From Bacteroidota bacterium (lineage in GTDB: Bacteria > Bacteroidota > Bacteroidia > Chitinophagales > Chitinophagaceae), in the NCBI GenBank assembly GCA_018267875.1, contig JAFDXP010000044.1, forward strand, positions 1 through 36,953: a DNA stretch of 36,953 nt, given 5' to 3'. Shown here one piece after another: positions 14,748-23,318 of this stretch; position 1 is the stretch's first letter, and every line of letters starts with the position of its first letter. Position numbers and translations under genes: made by a program. The notes beneath the pieces are model-generated. The model ran no database searches. It worked only from the letters and a program-made list of their open reading frames with translations, and was not told the origin of the DNA.

Positions 14748-15953
14748 TTATAGCGACTTTACAAACTCACTTATACTTTCCATCATGTGGTTTAATTGTG
14801 CCTCAGACAGCCCATGATGACAAGCCATCAACATACCGCCACGCATCACTTTATCTGCTTCAGCATATCCATTTGCACTAGCTTTATGTGCACAATTTTT
14901 AAAACCGGGTTGTCTTAAAATATTTCCGGTAAAAACTGTGCGTGTTTGAATATTTCTCTTTTCTAAGAAAATTTGTAAATCTCTACGAATAAAAGGAGCA
15001 GACTCCCGAATAGTGACAGCAAATGCCAGCCATCCGGTACGAGAATTAGGCAATTGTTTGGGCAGGATAAAATATTCTTCATGCTGAGCAAAAAAGGCTA
15101 ACAAACGATGGAAATGTTGTGTTCTTAAATCAATATTGTTTGCCAGTTTATTAAGTTGAACGATGCCAAAAGCTGCTCCCATTTCTGATGGTTCAATGTT
15201 GTAACCGGGCTCTTCGAAAACAAATTTTGCATCGTAAGGAATACCTTCTATTTCTACGTTGAAGCGATTTTCAATTTTTTCAGACTCTACAAATAAAGAC
15301 GAACTACGCCCCCAACTTCTGAGCAGTCTTCCTCTATCAAAATAAGCATCCGTATTCACGCACAACATTCCTCCATTTCCGGCACAATTGATAATATGTG
15401 ATCCATAAAAGCTGGTAGTACTCATGTCTGTAAAACGACCGGAAGAAGCATGGTCAATTTCAGCCCCCAGCGTATCTGCCGAATCTTCTAACACGAAAAG
15501 GTTATACTTATCTGCAATTTCGCGAAGTTGTTTCCAGTTGGGCAAATTGCCTATTAAGTTAGGAATGATCATAGCCTTGGTTTTAGGCGTAATCATCGCT
15601 TCTACTTTATTTGCATCAATATTGTAAGTACCTTCTTCCACATCTACAAAAGCAGGAACCCATCCTCTTTTTACTTGTGGTGCAACAGTGGTAGAAAACG
15701 TAAGTGCCGGTGTTATAATTTCAGCACCTTGATCATAGTTTAAAAGATCGGCAGCAAGATACAATGCAGAGGAGCCACTATTCACCATAATACCATGCTT
15801 TTTAGCATAAAGGGATGCTACCCGCTCTTCCATCTCTCGTACATGCTTACCCATTTGAGTGGTTGTGCGCAAGACGTTTACAACGGCTGCAATTTCTTCT
15901 TCGCCGTGAACTGTTGTACCATAAGGAACTTTGATGAAATCTGTTTGTACCAT
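14748..15953 (-). CDS. DegT/RfbH-like PLP enzyme with His replacing the PLP lysine (probable sugar 3-dehydratase type)
   Basis: Fold-type I PLP enzyme of the DegT/DnrJ/EryC1 family, 401 aa. Cofactor-pocket motifs are visible: NSGSSALYLA (phosphate), TPALTFSTTV, FVDVEEGTYNID and the PLP-stacking EDSADTLGA. In aminotransferases the Schiff-base lysine sits six residues into an SF...K motif. Here the motif is SFYGSH, with H186. A histidine there is known in the deoxysugar enzymes DdhC/E1 (RfbH) and ColD, which remove the C3 hydroxyl, and D-T-L-G resembles their D-A-L-G. The four-cysteine [2Fe-2S] pattern of E1 is not visible, so a ColD-like mechanism is more likely. No other nucleotide-sugar gene is adjacent. 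Databases may label it an aminotransferase. Confidence 0.85.
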   Translation of the reverse strand: MVQTDFIKVPYGTTVHGEEEIAAVVNVLRTTTQMGKHVREMEERVASLYAKKHGIMVNSGSSALYLAADLLNYDQGAEIITPALTFSTTVAPQVKRGWVPAFVDVEEGTYNIDANKVEAMITPKTKAMIIPNLIGNLPNWKQLREIADKYNLFVLEDSADTLGAEIDHASSGRFTDMSTTSFYGSHIINCAGNGGMLCVNTDAYFDRGRLLRSWGRSSSLFVESEKIENRFNVEIEGIPYDAKFVFEEPGYNIEPSEMGAAFGIVQLNKLANNIDLRTQHFHRLLAFFAQHEEYFILPKQLPNSRTGWLAFAVTIRESAPFIRRDLQIFLEKRNIQTRTVFTGNILRQPGFKNCAHKASANGYAEADKVMRGGMLMACHHGLSEAQLNHMMESISEFVKSL

Positions 15954-16022
15954 CGTGGAGTATGTAAGATTAGCTTGCGAATGTAGCGGTAATGATAAAA
16001 TGATAAGTTAAAAGGTATCCCT

Positions 16023-16382
16023 TTACGGTCGTCTCACAACATCTTTTATGTTATTGATTTGATCTACGTAATAATATTTTTCACCACCATTGGTAAGGAA
16101 AAGGACAATTGTTTTAACACGCTTACCTTCTCTATTTAACCGAGCTTGAATTTTGCGTCTGTCAGAAGACTGATAAACATACGGATTACCATCAATAAGT
16201 ACTTTCTTACCGGTGATAAATACTATGCCATTCTCATTCATTTTTTGTATTTGTTCTGTGCCGTCAATACGGTAAGTAATAGTCATTGTGTGGGTATAGG
16301 CATAAGTTTTTTCATTCTTCCCCAACAATTTATATAAAACGATAGCAAGCAGAATGGTAGCTACAACAAGAACAATGGCCAT
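16023..16382 (-). CDS. Single-span membrane protein of unknown function
   Basis: A 119-residue protein with one N-terminal membrane helix (IVLVVATILLAIVLYKLL) and a soluble basic domain containing YAYTHTMTITYRIDG, GKKVLIDGNPYVY and a C-terminal NNIKDVVRRP. No family recognised. It has an exact -7 box 59 nt upstream and a perfect 8-bp hairpin at the predicted 5' end of its mRNA. Confidence 0.75.
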   Translation of the reverse strand: MAIVLVVATILLAIVLYKLLGKNEKTYAYTHTMTITYRIDGTEQIQKMNENGIVFITGKKVLIDGNPYVYQSSDRRKIQARLNREGKRVKTIVLFLTNGGEKYYYVDQINNIKDVVRRP

Positions 16383-16408
16383 GGACAGATACAGTAGTAT
16401 ATAACAAG

Positions 16409-16433
16409 GGTAATTGATTAAAAAGCAATTACC
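16409..16433 (-). promoter_or_regulatory. 5'-terminal mRNA hairpin
   Basis: GGTAATTG (16409-16416) and CAATTACC (16426-16433) form a perfect 8-bp stem with a 9-nt loop. It lies between the predicted transcription start (about 16434) and the ATG at 16382. A hairpin at the very 5' end of a transcript can protect it from decay; the dyad could also be an operator. Confidence 0.5.
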
Positions 16434-16440
16434 AAGTTCG

Positions 16441-16448
16441 CAAAGGTA
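16441..16448 (-). promoter_or_regulatory. -7 box (TACCTTTG) of the 16023-16382 gene
   Basis: On the minus strand TACCTTTG matches TAnnTTTG exactly. A TTG lies 20 nt upstream (within CTTGTAATG), normal spacing for Bacteroidota promoters. Predicted start is near 16434. Confidence 0.65.
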
Positions 16449-16536
16449 CGTTCTTTAAAAAAACATTACAAGTCTCATATCGTATTACCCCTGTTTAGAG
16501 GAGTAGTATTTTGAAGCCCAGTGTATTGTGCAATCA

Positions 16537-16570
16537 TAAAAAAAGGAGTAACCAATGTGCTACACCTTTT
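16537..16570 (-). terminator. Probable intrinsic terminator after the EGF-like lipoprotein gene
   Basis: AAAAGGAGTA (16541-16550) pairs with TACACCTTTT (16561-16570) with one mismatch and a 10-nt loop. The minus strand continues with a T-run (complement of the A-run at 16537-16544). The stem is A-T rich, so moderate strength. Confidence 0.6.
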
Positions 16571-16594
16571 ATTAAAATTGATTGAAAAATAAAA

Positions 16595-17092
16595 CTACTT
16601 AAAACCAACAAAGCTACACGCAATTGGCGCTCCTGAATTAGTATCCAAAATAGACTCAGTGAAAACTGAAATTTTATTTGCTATGATTTCTGCTCTGGTA
16701 TAATGTTTAGCATTTCCAACTGTGGTTGTTGCAAAAAAGAGGTCGGTGCCGGAAACTGTGCCGGAAAGGGTATCTGACCTGTTTCCACGATCTACAAAAA
16801 AAACTGTTGAAGGTGGTTGTTTCAGCCAGATATCTACCGTATCAATAGCTGGTGCACTGCCAGGGCAAGTGAAATGCCCGATAAATCTTCCGACAAATTT
16901 TGTAGCAGTCAATGTTTCACATTGAGTGCCTTCGTAGCCTGTTTGGCAACGACAAAATCCATCTGCACAAGCACCGCCATTGCGGCATTTAAGATCTGAA
17001 CAACTATCCTTTTCACACGATGTGTATAAAACGGTTGAACAAACGCCTAAAAAAGCAAAAGCTGTAATCAAAGTGTGTTTCCAAAACTTCAT
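16595..17092 (-). CDS. Lipoprotein with an EGF-like domain
   Basis: A 165-residue protein from the ATG at 17092. A signal peptide with a lipobox-like VLYTSC puts a lipidated cysteine near residue 26. An EGF-like module follows at about 30-60, with the cysteine pattern DSCSDLKCRNGGACADGFCRC and GYEGTQC (C-x4-C-x5-C-x3-C-x-C-x8-C). The remaining 100 residues are strand-rich (FVGRFIGHFTCPGS, VDIWLKQPPSTVFFVDR) and unlike anything I can name, perhaps a small lipocalin-like barrel. Probably displayed at the outer membrane. Confidence 0.85.
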   Translation of the reverse strand: MKFWKHTLITAFAFLGVCSTVLYTSCEKDSCSDLKCRNGGACADGFCRCQTGYEGTQCETLTATKFVGRFIGHFTCPGSAPAIDTVDIWLKQPPSTVFFVDRGNRSDTLSGTVSGTDLFFATTTVGNAKHYTRAEIIANKISVFTESILDTNSGAPIACSFVGFK

Positions 17093-17148
17093 CGAAGACA
17101 ATTATTTCGCGAAAATTACAAAAATTATGAACAAACAAGAACCCTTTT

Positions 17149-18174
17149 CTATCTAAATGCATTCCAGCCTTGAGCCGTTAATGGATGTTTTTTGCCTTGC
17201 CTTGACTCTAACATTGCGCCTTCTTCCAAATCTGTAATGTAGCCAATCACACTAAGGTCTTTATGATGCGCTACATGTTCATAATCTGCTTGAGAAACGG
17301 TAAACAACAATTCGTAATCCTCGCCTCCACTCAGTGCGCAAGAAGTAGGATCTAAATTAAATTCTAAAGACATTTCTTTCGTTTCATCATGAATTGGGAT
17401 CTTGCCTTCATACAACACGCATCCTACCTTGCTTTGTTTACAAACATGCAATAGCTCAGAACTTAGCCCGTCGCTAATATCTATCATACTGGTGGGCATA
17501 ATTTTGTTTTCTTGAAGCCAGTCAACAATATCAGCACGAGGTTCTGGTTTTAAAATCCGGCCAACGATGTATGATTTTTGTTGCAAATCTGGTTGGACTG
17601 AAGGGCTTTCTAAGAAAATCTTTTTTTCTCGTTCCAACAGTTGTAGCCCAAGATAAGCAGCACCCAAATTTCCTGAAACACAGATCAGATCACCTTTCCG
17701 AGCACCTGAGCGAGTTACAAACTGATCTGTATTTACTTCTCCAATTGCAGTTATACTAATTACAAACCCTTTTAAAGATGTACAAGTATCACCACCTACT
17801 AAATCAACATGATATCGTTCGCAAGCTGCATAAACGCCCTCATAAAACTCATCTAAAGCCTCCACCGAAAAACGATTAGTAACACCAATGGCAACTGTTA
17901 TATGCGTGGGTGTAGCATTCATGGCATAGATATCAGAGAGGTTGACCGCTACTGATTTATAACCTAAATGTTTTAGGGGTGTGTACATCAAATCGAAATG
18001 CACACCTTCCAACAGCATGTCCGTTGAAACAACTGTCTGTTTGCCAAAATGATCTATTACGGCGGCATCATCACCAATAGAGACAAGTGTTCCGGCGTTT
18101 TTTGTTTCATTATAGGATGCTAAATGATCTATCAATCCGAATTCACCAATAGTATCTATTTCCGTTCTTTCCAT
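17149..18174 (-). CDS. thiL: Thiamine-monophosphate kinase
   Basis: Phosphorylates thiamine monophosphate to thiamine diphosphate with ATP. From the ATG at 18174 (MERTEIDTIGEFGLID) it has 341 residues. A frame extending to 18216 begins at TTG with residues unlike the family. Conserved motifs are SIGDDAAVI, STDMLLEGVHFDL, NLSDIYAMNATP, VGGDTC, DISDGLSSEL and SGGEDYELLF. It is 44 nt downstream of suhB and may be co-transcribed. Confidence 0.95.
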   Translation of the reverse strand: MERTEIDTIGEFGLIDHLASYNETKNAGTLVSIGDDAAVIDHFGKQTVVSTDMLLEGVHFDLMYTPLKHLGYKSVAVNLSDIYAMNATPTHITVAIGVTNRFSVEALDEFYEGVYAACERYHVDLVGGDTCTSLKGFVISITAIGEVNTDQFVTRSGARKGDLICVSGNLGAAYLGLQLLEREKKIFLESPSVQPDLQQKSYIVGRILKPEPRADIVDWLQENKIMPTSMIDISDGLSSELLHVCKQSKVGCVLYEGKIPIHDETKEMSLEFNLDPTSCALSGGEDYELLFTVSQADYEHVAHHKDLSVIGYITDLEEGAMLESRQGKKHPLTAQGWNAFR

Positions 18175-18218
18175 TTTTATTTCTTGAACTGTAATTTTTT
18201 TTAAAAAGCTACTCAATA

Positions 18219-19004
18219 TTAATTTGAACGATCAGCAATCAGGTCTAACATCTCTTGGTGTATGTGTCCGTTGGTAGCAAGCGTTTGACGGTCATAAACA
18301 GAATAGTTTTCTCCTTTAAAATCTGTTACTCTTCCACCTGCTTCGGTTACAATCAAATATCCGGCAGCAATATCCCATGGGTTTAAGTTGTATTCCCAAA
18401 AGCCATCAAATCGGCCGCAGGCTACCCAACAAAGATCTATGGCCGCAGATCCAAGCCGGCGTACAGGAAGCCCTTCTAAGATAAAGCGTTCAAATACTCG
18501 AATGGGATGTTCTTTGGTTTCCGGCCATTTATACGGAAACCCGGTAACTAAACAGGCTTTTCTAAAATCTGATTTTTCAGAAACAGATATAGGTTGTCCA
18601 TTTAATTGTGCCCCTTTTCCTTTTTCAGCAAAAAATAACTCGTTCATAATTGGGTTAAACACTGTACCCATCATCATTTCATCATTATAGGACAATCCAA
18701 TACTTACACAACAAATTGGAATACCATGTGCAAAATTGACCGTACCATCAATTGGGTCAATAATCCATCTATAAGGTGACACTTGAGATAATTCACCGGC
18801 TTCTTCACTGATGATGTCATGATCAGGAAATGTAGCTTTAATAATCTCAATAATTTTGGCTTCTGCTTTAGTATCAACTTCTGTTACCAAATTATTTATC
18901 CCATCTTTATTTGAAATAGAAAAATTGCCTTGAAAATAATGGCGAATAATATTTCCAGCTTCTTGTGCGGCATTCAGTAAAGTTTGCTTCAGTTCAATTT
19001 GCAT
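18219..19004 (-). CDS. suhB: Inositol-monophosphatase family protein (SuhB-like)
   Basis: Mg-dependent phosphatase of the IMPase family, 261 aa. Metal-binding motifs are EEAGE, DPIDGTVNFAHG (the characteristic DPIDGT) and the late NPWDIAAGYLIVTEAGG. It acts on inositol monophosphate or a related phosphomonoester such as a nucleotide product; the substrate cannot be fixed from sequence. Its ATG overlaps the tolC stop by one base. Confidence 0.93.
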   Translation of the reverse strand: MQIELKQTLLNAAQEAGNIIRHYFQGNFSISNKDGINNLVTEVDTKAEAKIIEIIKATFPDHDIISEEAGELSQVSPYRWIIDPIDGTVNFAHGIPICCVSIGLSYNDEMMMGTVFNPIMNELFFAEKGKGAQLNGQPISVSEKSDFRKACLVTGFPYKWPETKEHPIRVFERFILEGLPVRRLGSAAIDLCWVACGRFDGFWEYNLNPWDIAAGYLIVTEAGGRVTDFKGENYSVYDRQTLATNGHIHQEMLDLIADRSN

Positions 19005-20434
19005 TATAGTACGAGTTCTTTGTTTAGGTAGTAATCAATCACTTTGAGTTTAAAGATAAGATCATATTTAGCACTAAGTCTGTTTACCTCGGCTACAAAT
19101 TGCGCATTTTGAGACGTAAGGTATTCTACTGTGTTGGTTAACCCCAATACATATCGCTTTTGTGCAAAGTTGTAGGCACGGCGGGCAGCATCAACAGCTC
19201 GTTCGGTAGCCTTAAATTTCTGTATGGCATTTAATGCATCATTATAGGCTCGATACACGTCTTGACGCAGTTTTAACTCTGCTTGATATTTGTTTAGTTC
19301 ATTTGAAACGAGGTTAATCTTTGCTTGACGTACGTTATATTGTGCTTGCCAAGAATTGAATAGTGGAAAGTTTAAAGAAGCCGTAACCGTTTGTCGAAAG
19401 TTATTGTCTAATTGTGAGCCAAATGGTATTCGACGAGTAGTATAATTAAACGTTCGCTGATAAACCGGAACTTGCAATGTATCTACTTGTACATAATATA
19501 GCTCGGAGGGTGTTCCTTGTCCTAAACTACCACCTGTAATTTCAGAAAATGTCGTAGCATAGTTAGTCCCAAATTGGGCATTCAACCCTAATTGAGGGTA
19601 ACGTGCACCTTGAGCAGAGCGCAACCTATTTTGAGCTGCGAGCAAATTCCATTCGCTGGCTTTGATAGATCCAAAATGCTGAGATGCTTGCTGAAATATG
19701 CTTTCAGGAGTCATAGCATAAACAGAAAGTTGTTCTCCAATATTGATTTCGGGTGCTTGAATTTCAAATGGCGTTTGAAAGTCGAGATTGAGTAAGGCTT
19801 TAATATCGAGTATGGCAGCAGTGTAGGCAGAAATATTACTGATTAGGTTTGCACTATCGTTGGCTAATTGAGCTTCAAGTTGAGCGGCATTCAATTCGGG
19901 CAATTTTCCGGCTTCAACAAATTTCCGAGTTTGGTCTAATTGAGCTGAAGAAAGATCCACTTGTTTAGCACTTACCCGAACTTGTTCTTGCGCTAACAAA
20001 GCTCGTAAATAACCCGTTGCTACATTAAGAGAAATATCGTTTTGCAATTGATCTAAATTAGCTTTGGCAGCTTCCAGATTATACTTGTTTGCTTGAATGG
20101 TATTTCTTCGTTGAAACCACCCAAACAGTAAAACATCTGCCGAGCCGGTCATACCAACAAAATCATAACTACCATGCACAAATTGATTAGTTGTAGGATC
20201 TACCGAGCGACCATAACTGCGTCCCAATGAAGCTCCTGCGTTGAGATTGGGCAATTGAGACAATTTACTTTGCTGCAATTGAAGGGCAGCTAGCCTTTGA
20301 TTCAATACATTTTGTTGTAGTGAAATGTTGTGTTCAATCGCATAATGCACGGAGCGCTGAAGCGTCCAAACGTCAGACTGGGCACGAAGAACATTCGCAA
20401 AAAATAAAGTAAAAAATAAAAACGTTAAGCGCAT
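19004..20434 (-). CDS. TolC-family outer-membrane efflux protein
   Basis: Outer-membrane channel of a tripartite efflux or type I secretion system, 476 aa with a signal peptide ending near VLRAQ. Two repeats of long heptad-rich helices typical of TolC are visible (about 30-240 and 250-470), including ALQLQQSKLSQLPNLNAGAS, LLAAQNRLRSAQGARYPQLG and a terminal YRAYNDALNAIQKFKATERA. No inner-membrane pump or adaptor gene is adjacent, so its partners are elsewhere. It precedes suhB with a one-base overlap. Confidence 0.93.
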   Translation of the reverse strand: MRLTFLFFTLFFANVLRAQSDVWTLQRSVHYAIEHNISLQQNVLNQRLAALQLQQSKLSQLPNLNAGASLGRSYGRSVDPTTNQFVHGSYDFVGMTGSADVLLFGWFQRRNTIQANKYNLEAAKANLDQLQNDISLNVATGYLRALLAQEQVRVSAKQVDLSSAQLDQTRKFVEAGKLPELNAAQLEAQLANDSANLISNISAYTAAILDIKALLNLDFQTPFEIQAPEINIGEQLSVYAMTPESIFQQASQHFGSIKASEWNLLAAQNRLRSAQGARYPQLGLNAQFGTNYATTFSEITGGSLGQGTPSELYYVQVDTLQVPVYQRTFNYTTRRIPFGSQLDNNFRQTVTASLNFPLFNSWQAQYNVRQAKINLVSNELNKYQAELKLRQDVYRAYNDALNAIQKFKATERAVDAARRAYNFAQKRYVLGLTNTVEYLTSQNAQFVAEVNRLSAKYDLIFKLKVIDYYLNKELVL

Positions 20435-20472
20435 GAAGCTAAAAAATAAAAGGCAGGTAAATCGAAAAAAAG

Positions 20473-20796
20473 CTACACTAAATCAATAGAATACAATAGT
20501 GTTTCTTCCTTATTTTTCAAACCATAAAACATTTGATTTCTTACGGAAAATTTTTCAAATTGACTCATCAAAGCCTCTGCTAACCGGATCCGTCGTTCCT
20601 CTGTTTCAATTTCTAATCTTTCCTCTTCATCCTTAATGGTAGGGAGATACTTTTGAAAAGTATCGTTCTGGAGTAAATCTTGTTCAATGTTTGCCTTATG
20701 CTCGCTAATTATAGGCGATTCATCGCCCAGTGAAAAGTCAAAAAGCATCTCCAACAAAGTGTCTTCGTCTGAAAAAGTTTGATTTTTAATGTACAT
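20473..20796 (-). CDS. Acidic helical protein of unknown function
   Basis: A 107-residue, glutamate-rich and probably helical protein. The middle (KDEEERLEIETEERRIRLAE) is strongly charged and may form a coiled coil. No signal peptide or membrane segment, so cytoplasmic. It has an exact -7 box 25 nt upstream and lies 38 nt before tolC in the same direction. I do not recognise it. Confidence 0.7.
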   Translation of the reverse strand: MYIKNQTFSDEDTLLEMLFDFSLGDESPIISEHKANIEQDLLQNDTFQKYLPTIKDEEERLEIETEERRIRLAEALMSQFEKFSVRNQMFYGLKNKEETLLYSIDLV

Positions 20797-20820
20797 GCAA
20801 TCGAATTGCGATTAAAAAAG

Positions 20821-20828
20821 CAAAACTA
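20821..20828 (-). promoter_or_regulatory. -7 box (TAGTTTTG) of the 20473-20796 gene
   Basis: On the minus strand TAGTTTTG matches TAnnTTTG exactly, 25 nt before the ATG at 20796. It may also drive tolC, suhB and thiL, since no strong terminator separates them. Confidence 0.5.
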
Positions 20829-20880
20829 AGGGAACTATCATTTCAAATAACTAACAAAAAAATGAAGTGATTGAAGGGCG

Positions 20881-21789
20881 TTATTTCATTTGCCCTTTTA
20901 GCGGTCGAGGAGCCGGCGCTTCGCCATCTTTAAAAGTTTGAACCGGAATTAGGTCTTGTATATAATTCCATTGCCCTCCACCCCAACGAAAACCATCATA
21001 TTGACCACTTGGAACAAAGGTATATTTTCTATTAGGGTCATTAGACTGTGAAACTAACTTGTCAAAATAAATTGACTTTGCTTCTTCATCCCAATTAAGC
21101 GAGGCTTGAACATCTTTTTTATACTCCATGATATAGCGCATGATTCTACCCTTATTCGTTTCTGATTTCACATTAAAAATCTGCGCACCAAACACTACTT
21201 CATTTCCATCAAAATGCATCGGGTCAATAACTTTTTTATTACTCACTAAACTGCTACTATTTAACCCAAAGAAGTTGTAATAACGAACACCATCCGCATC
21301 CGTTTCTACTATACGATAGTATAAAGCTCCATACCATTTAGGTGCTGTCAAAAGGGTGTCTTCTGCATTAACACCAATTTCTTTGCTGTGGTCAATTAAT
21401 GGAATCAGTTTCAACGATTGAGAAGGCATTTGAATTGCGCCATAATATCTCACCTCATGATCTCCAGCAATGATAAACCAATTAAATACTCGAAAACTTT
21501 TGTCAGTAGGATAAATCAGATTAATTTTTTTGCGTAACAATGGAAACTCATAGCTAAAAGAATTTTCCGTTTTAAGAGCAGCAACTAAATGCTTCACAAA
21601 TTTTTCACAAAAACGAGGACGATCATCCGGCAAATAAGCATTAAACATAGAGTCTGCCATTTGCACCAGACTATCTTCCAGCTTGACCATCAGTTGACGA
21701 TCTTCCAGCTTCAAGTTCTGAGCAAAAGAACATTGAGGATATACAAAACCAATCGCAAGGAAAAACCATACAAATATTCGTGTTGGCAT
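20881..21789 (-). CDS. Secreted protein of unknown function
   Basis: A 302-residue protein from the ATG at 21789 (MPTRIFVWFFLAIGF) with a signal peptide ending near CSFAQ. A longer frame begins at TTG inside the -7 box and cannot be the start. The mature sequence alternates strands and aromatic residues (FRVFNWFIIAGDHEVRYYGA, WYGALYYRIVETDADG, VRYYNFFGLN, YDGFRWGGGQWNYI), as in uncharacterised periplasmic Bacteroidota proteins. No enzyme motif seen. Confidence 0.82.
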   Translation of the reverse strand: MPTRIFVWFFLAIGFVYPQCSFAQNLKLEDRQLMVKLEDSLVQMADSMFNAYLPDDRPRFCEKFVKHLVAALKTENSFSYEFPLLRKKINLIYPTDKSFRVFNWFIIAGDHEVRYYGAIQMPSQSLKLIPLIDHSKEIGVNAEDTLLTAPKWYGALYYRIVETDADGVRYYNFFGLNSSSLVSNKKVIDPMHFDGNEVVFGAQIFNVKSETNKGRIMRYIMEYKKDVQASLNWDEEAKSIYFDKLVSQSNDPNRKYTFVPSGQYDGFRWGGGQWNYIQDLIPVQTFKDGEAPAPRPLKGQMK

Positions 21790-21810
21790 GTGACAAAAAA
21801 ACAGTTTGCT

Positions 21811-21818
21811 CAAACCTA
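21811..21818 (-). promoter_or_regulatory. -7 box (TAGGTTTG) of the 20881-21789 gene
   Basis: On the minus strand TAGGTTTG matches TAnnTTTG exactly, 22 nt before the ATG at 21789. It decides the start, because the upstream TTG codon lies inside the box. Confidence 0.55.
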
Positions 21819-21913
21819 AACAATTTCAACTAAACCACCCGCACTTCAAGTAATCAAACTATGATTTTACGGTAAAAGAAACTAACTTTCGGCGCGTAAA
21901 TCAACCCCATTTC

Positions 21914-23233
21914 ATGCATTTACTTCAACAGATAATTTTCATTTTATGTGCCGGTGCTGCCATTGGAATATTCACCAAAAAAGTAGTCGAAGTACGTCGG
22001 AATATCTTATTGGGACGAGATGAAGACTTAACCGATCAATCGGGAAAACGTTGGCGCAATGTGCTTTTATTAGCATTTGGACAGAAAAAAATGTTTAAAC
22101 GTCCGCTGCCTGCTGTGCTACACTTTTTTGTGTATGCAGGTTTTGTTTTGATCAATATTGAAGTGCTTGAAATATTGATTGATGGAATTTTTGGAACCGA
22201 AAGAATTTTTCAAGCTCCATTAGGTACTTTTTACAATGTAGTAATTGGTTTTTTTGAAATTTTAGCTGTTCTCACCTTAGTTGCTGTTATTGTATTTCTG
22301 ATTCGTAGAAATATTTTGAAAGTCAAACGTCTTAGTATGCACGAATTGGATGGATTTCCCAAAAGAGATGCTAATACGATTTTGTACATTGAAATTGTAT
22401 TGATGTGCATGTTGCTTCTGATGAACGCGATGGAAGGTGCTATTCAATTAAAAGAAGGAGTAGGCGATGGATTCCTGATCAGTAGGCTTATTGCTCCTAT
22501 ATTTATCGGACTTTCCTTAGATACGCTTAACATCATCAAACACACTTGTTGGTGGGGGCATATCTTAGGTATTTTTGCTTTTCTCAATTACCTACCCTAT
22601 TCCAAGCATTTTCATATTTTATTAGCCTTTCCGAATGCCTTTTATACACGCCTTACACCACAAGGCAAAATGGCTAATATGCCTGAGGTGCAAAATGAGG
22701 TGTTATATATGATGCAACCAGAATTGGCACCTCCTACAACAGATGCAGCGCCAGTACAGCATCGTTTCGGAGCTAAAGACGTGATGGACTTATCATGGAA
22801 AAACTTGTTGGATGCCTATTCTTGCACCGAATGTGGTAGATGCACGTCTGTTTGTCCGGCAAACATAACCGGTAAGAAATTATCTCCCCGAAAAATCATG
22901 ATGGATACCCGAGATAGATTGGAAGAAGTAGGTGAAAACATTAACAAGAACAAAAGCTTTGTAGAGGACGGAAAGTCATTAGTACATGACTACATTTCAG
23001 TTGAAGAATTACGTGCTTGCACCACTTGTCAAGCTTGTGTAGAAGCTTGCCCGGTAGGCATCGAGCCACTTTCGATTATTAATCAATTACGCCGATATTT
23101 AATCATGGAAGAAAGCAATGCACCACAAGAATGGAATTTGATGAGCAGTAATATTGAAAACAACATGGCTCCTTGGAAATTTAGCCCTGACGATCGTGAC
23201 AAATGGGCAAACGAAATGGAACCTTCCGCTTAA
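21914..23233 (+). CDS. Membrane Fe-S oxidoreductase subunit (NarI-like plus two 4Fe-4S motifs)
   Basis: A 439-residue protein. The N-terminal 260 residues form about five membrane helices with histidines placed as in NarI/HdrE-type heme b subunits (AVLHFFVYAGF, CWWGHILGIF, SKHFH). A cytosolic part follows with two [4Fe-4S] motifs, CTECGRCTSVCP and CTTCQACVEACP. It should pass electrons between cytosolic Fe-S/CCG proteins and the quinone pool. The next gene encodes the CCG-domain partner that is fused to it in DUF224-type proteins. An imperfect -7 box (TAACTTTC, 21883-21890) lies upstream. Confidence 0.9.
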   Translation: MHLLQQIIFILCAGAAIGIFTKKVVEVRRNILLGRDEDLTDQSGKRWRNVLLLAFGQKKMFKRPLPAVLHFFVYAGFVLINIEVLEILIDGIFGTERIFQAPLGTFYNVVIGFFEILAVLTLVAVIVFLIRRNILKVKRLSMHELDGFPKRDANTILYIEIVLMCMLLLMNAMEGAIQLKEGVGDGFLISRLIAPIFIGLSLDTLNIIKHTCWWGHILGIFAFLNYLPYSKHFHILLAFPNAFYTRLTPQGKMANMPEVQNEVLYMMQPELAPPTTDAAPVQHRFGAKDVMDLSWKNLLDAYSCTECGRCTSVCPANITGKKLSPRKIMMDTRDRLEEVGENINKNKSFVEDGKSLVHDYISVEELRACTTCQACVEACPVGIEPLSIINQLRRYLIMEESNAPQEWNLMSSNIENNMAPWKFSPDDRDKWANEMEPSA

Positions 23234-23318
23234 ATAACCTTATTTGTTTCAAACTTTTTTTTAGAAACAACAACAAAGTAAAGCCATGTAGGCTTGCTTA
23301 AATAAACAGAACAATTTT

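Noticed and set aside
14748..16382. A polysaccharide or O-antigen cluster around the DegT-like gene
   Set aside because: No glycosyltransferase, nucleotidyltransferase, epimerase or flippase is present on either side.
21790..21813. Longer start for the 20881-21789 secreted protein
   Set aside because: The codon at 21813 is TTG and lies inside the exact -7 box, so it cannot be on the transcript.
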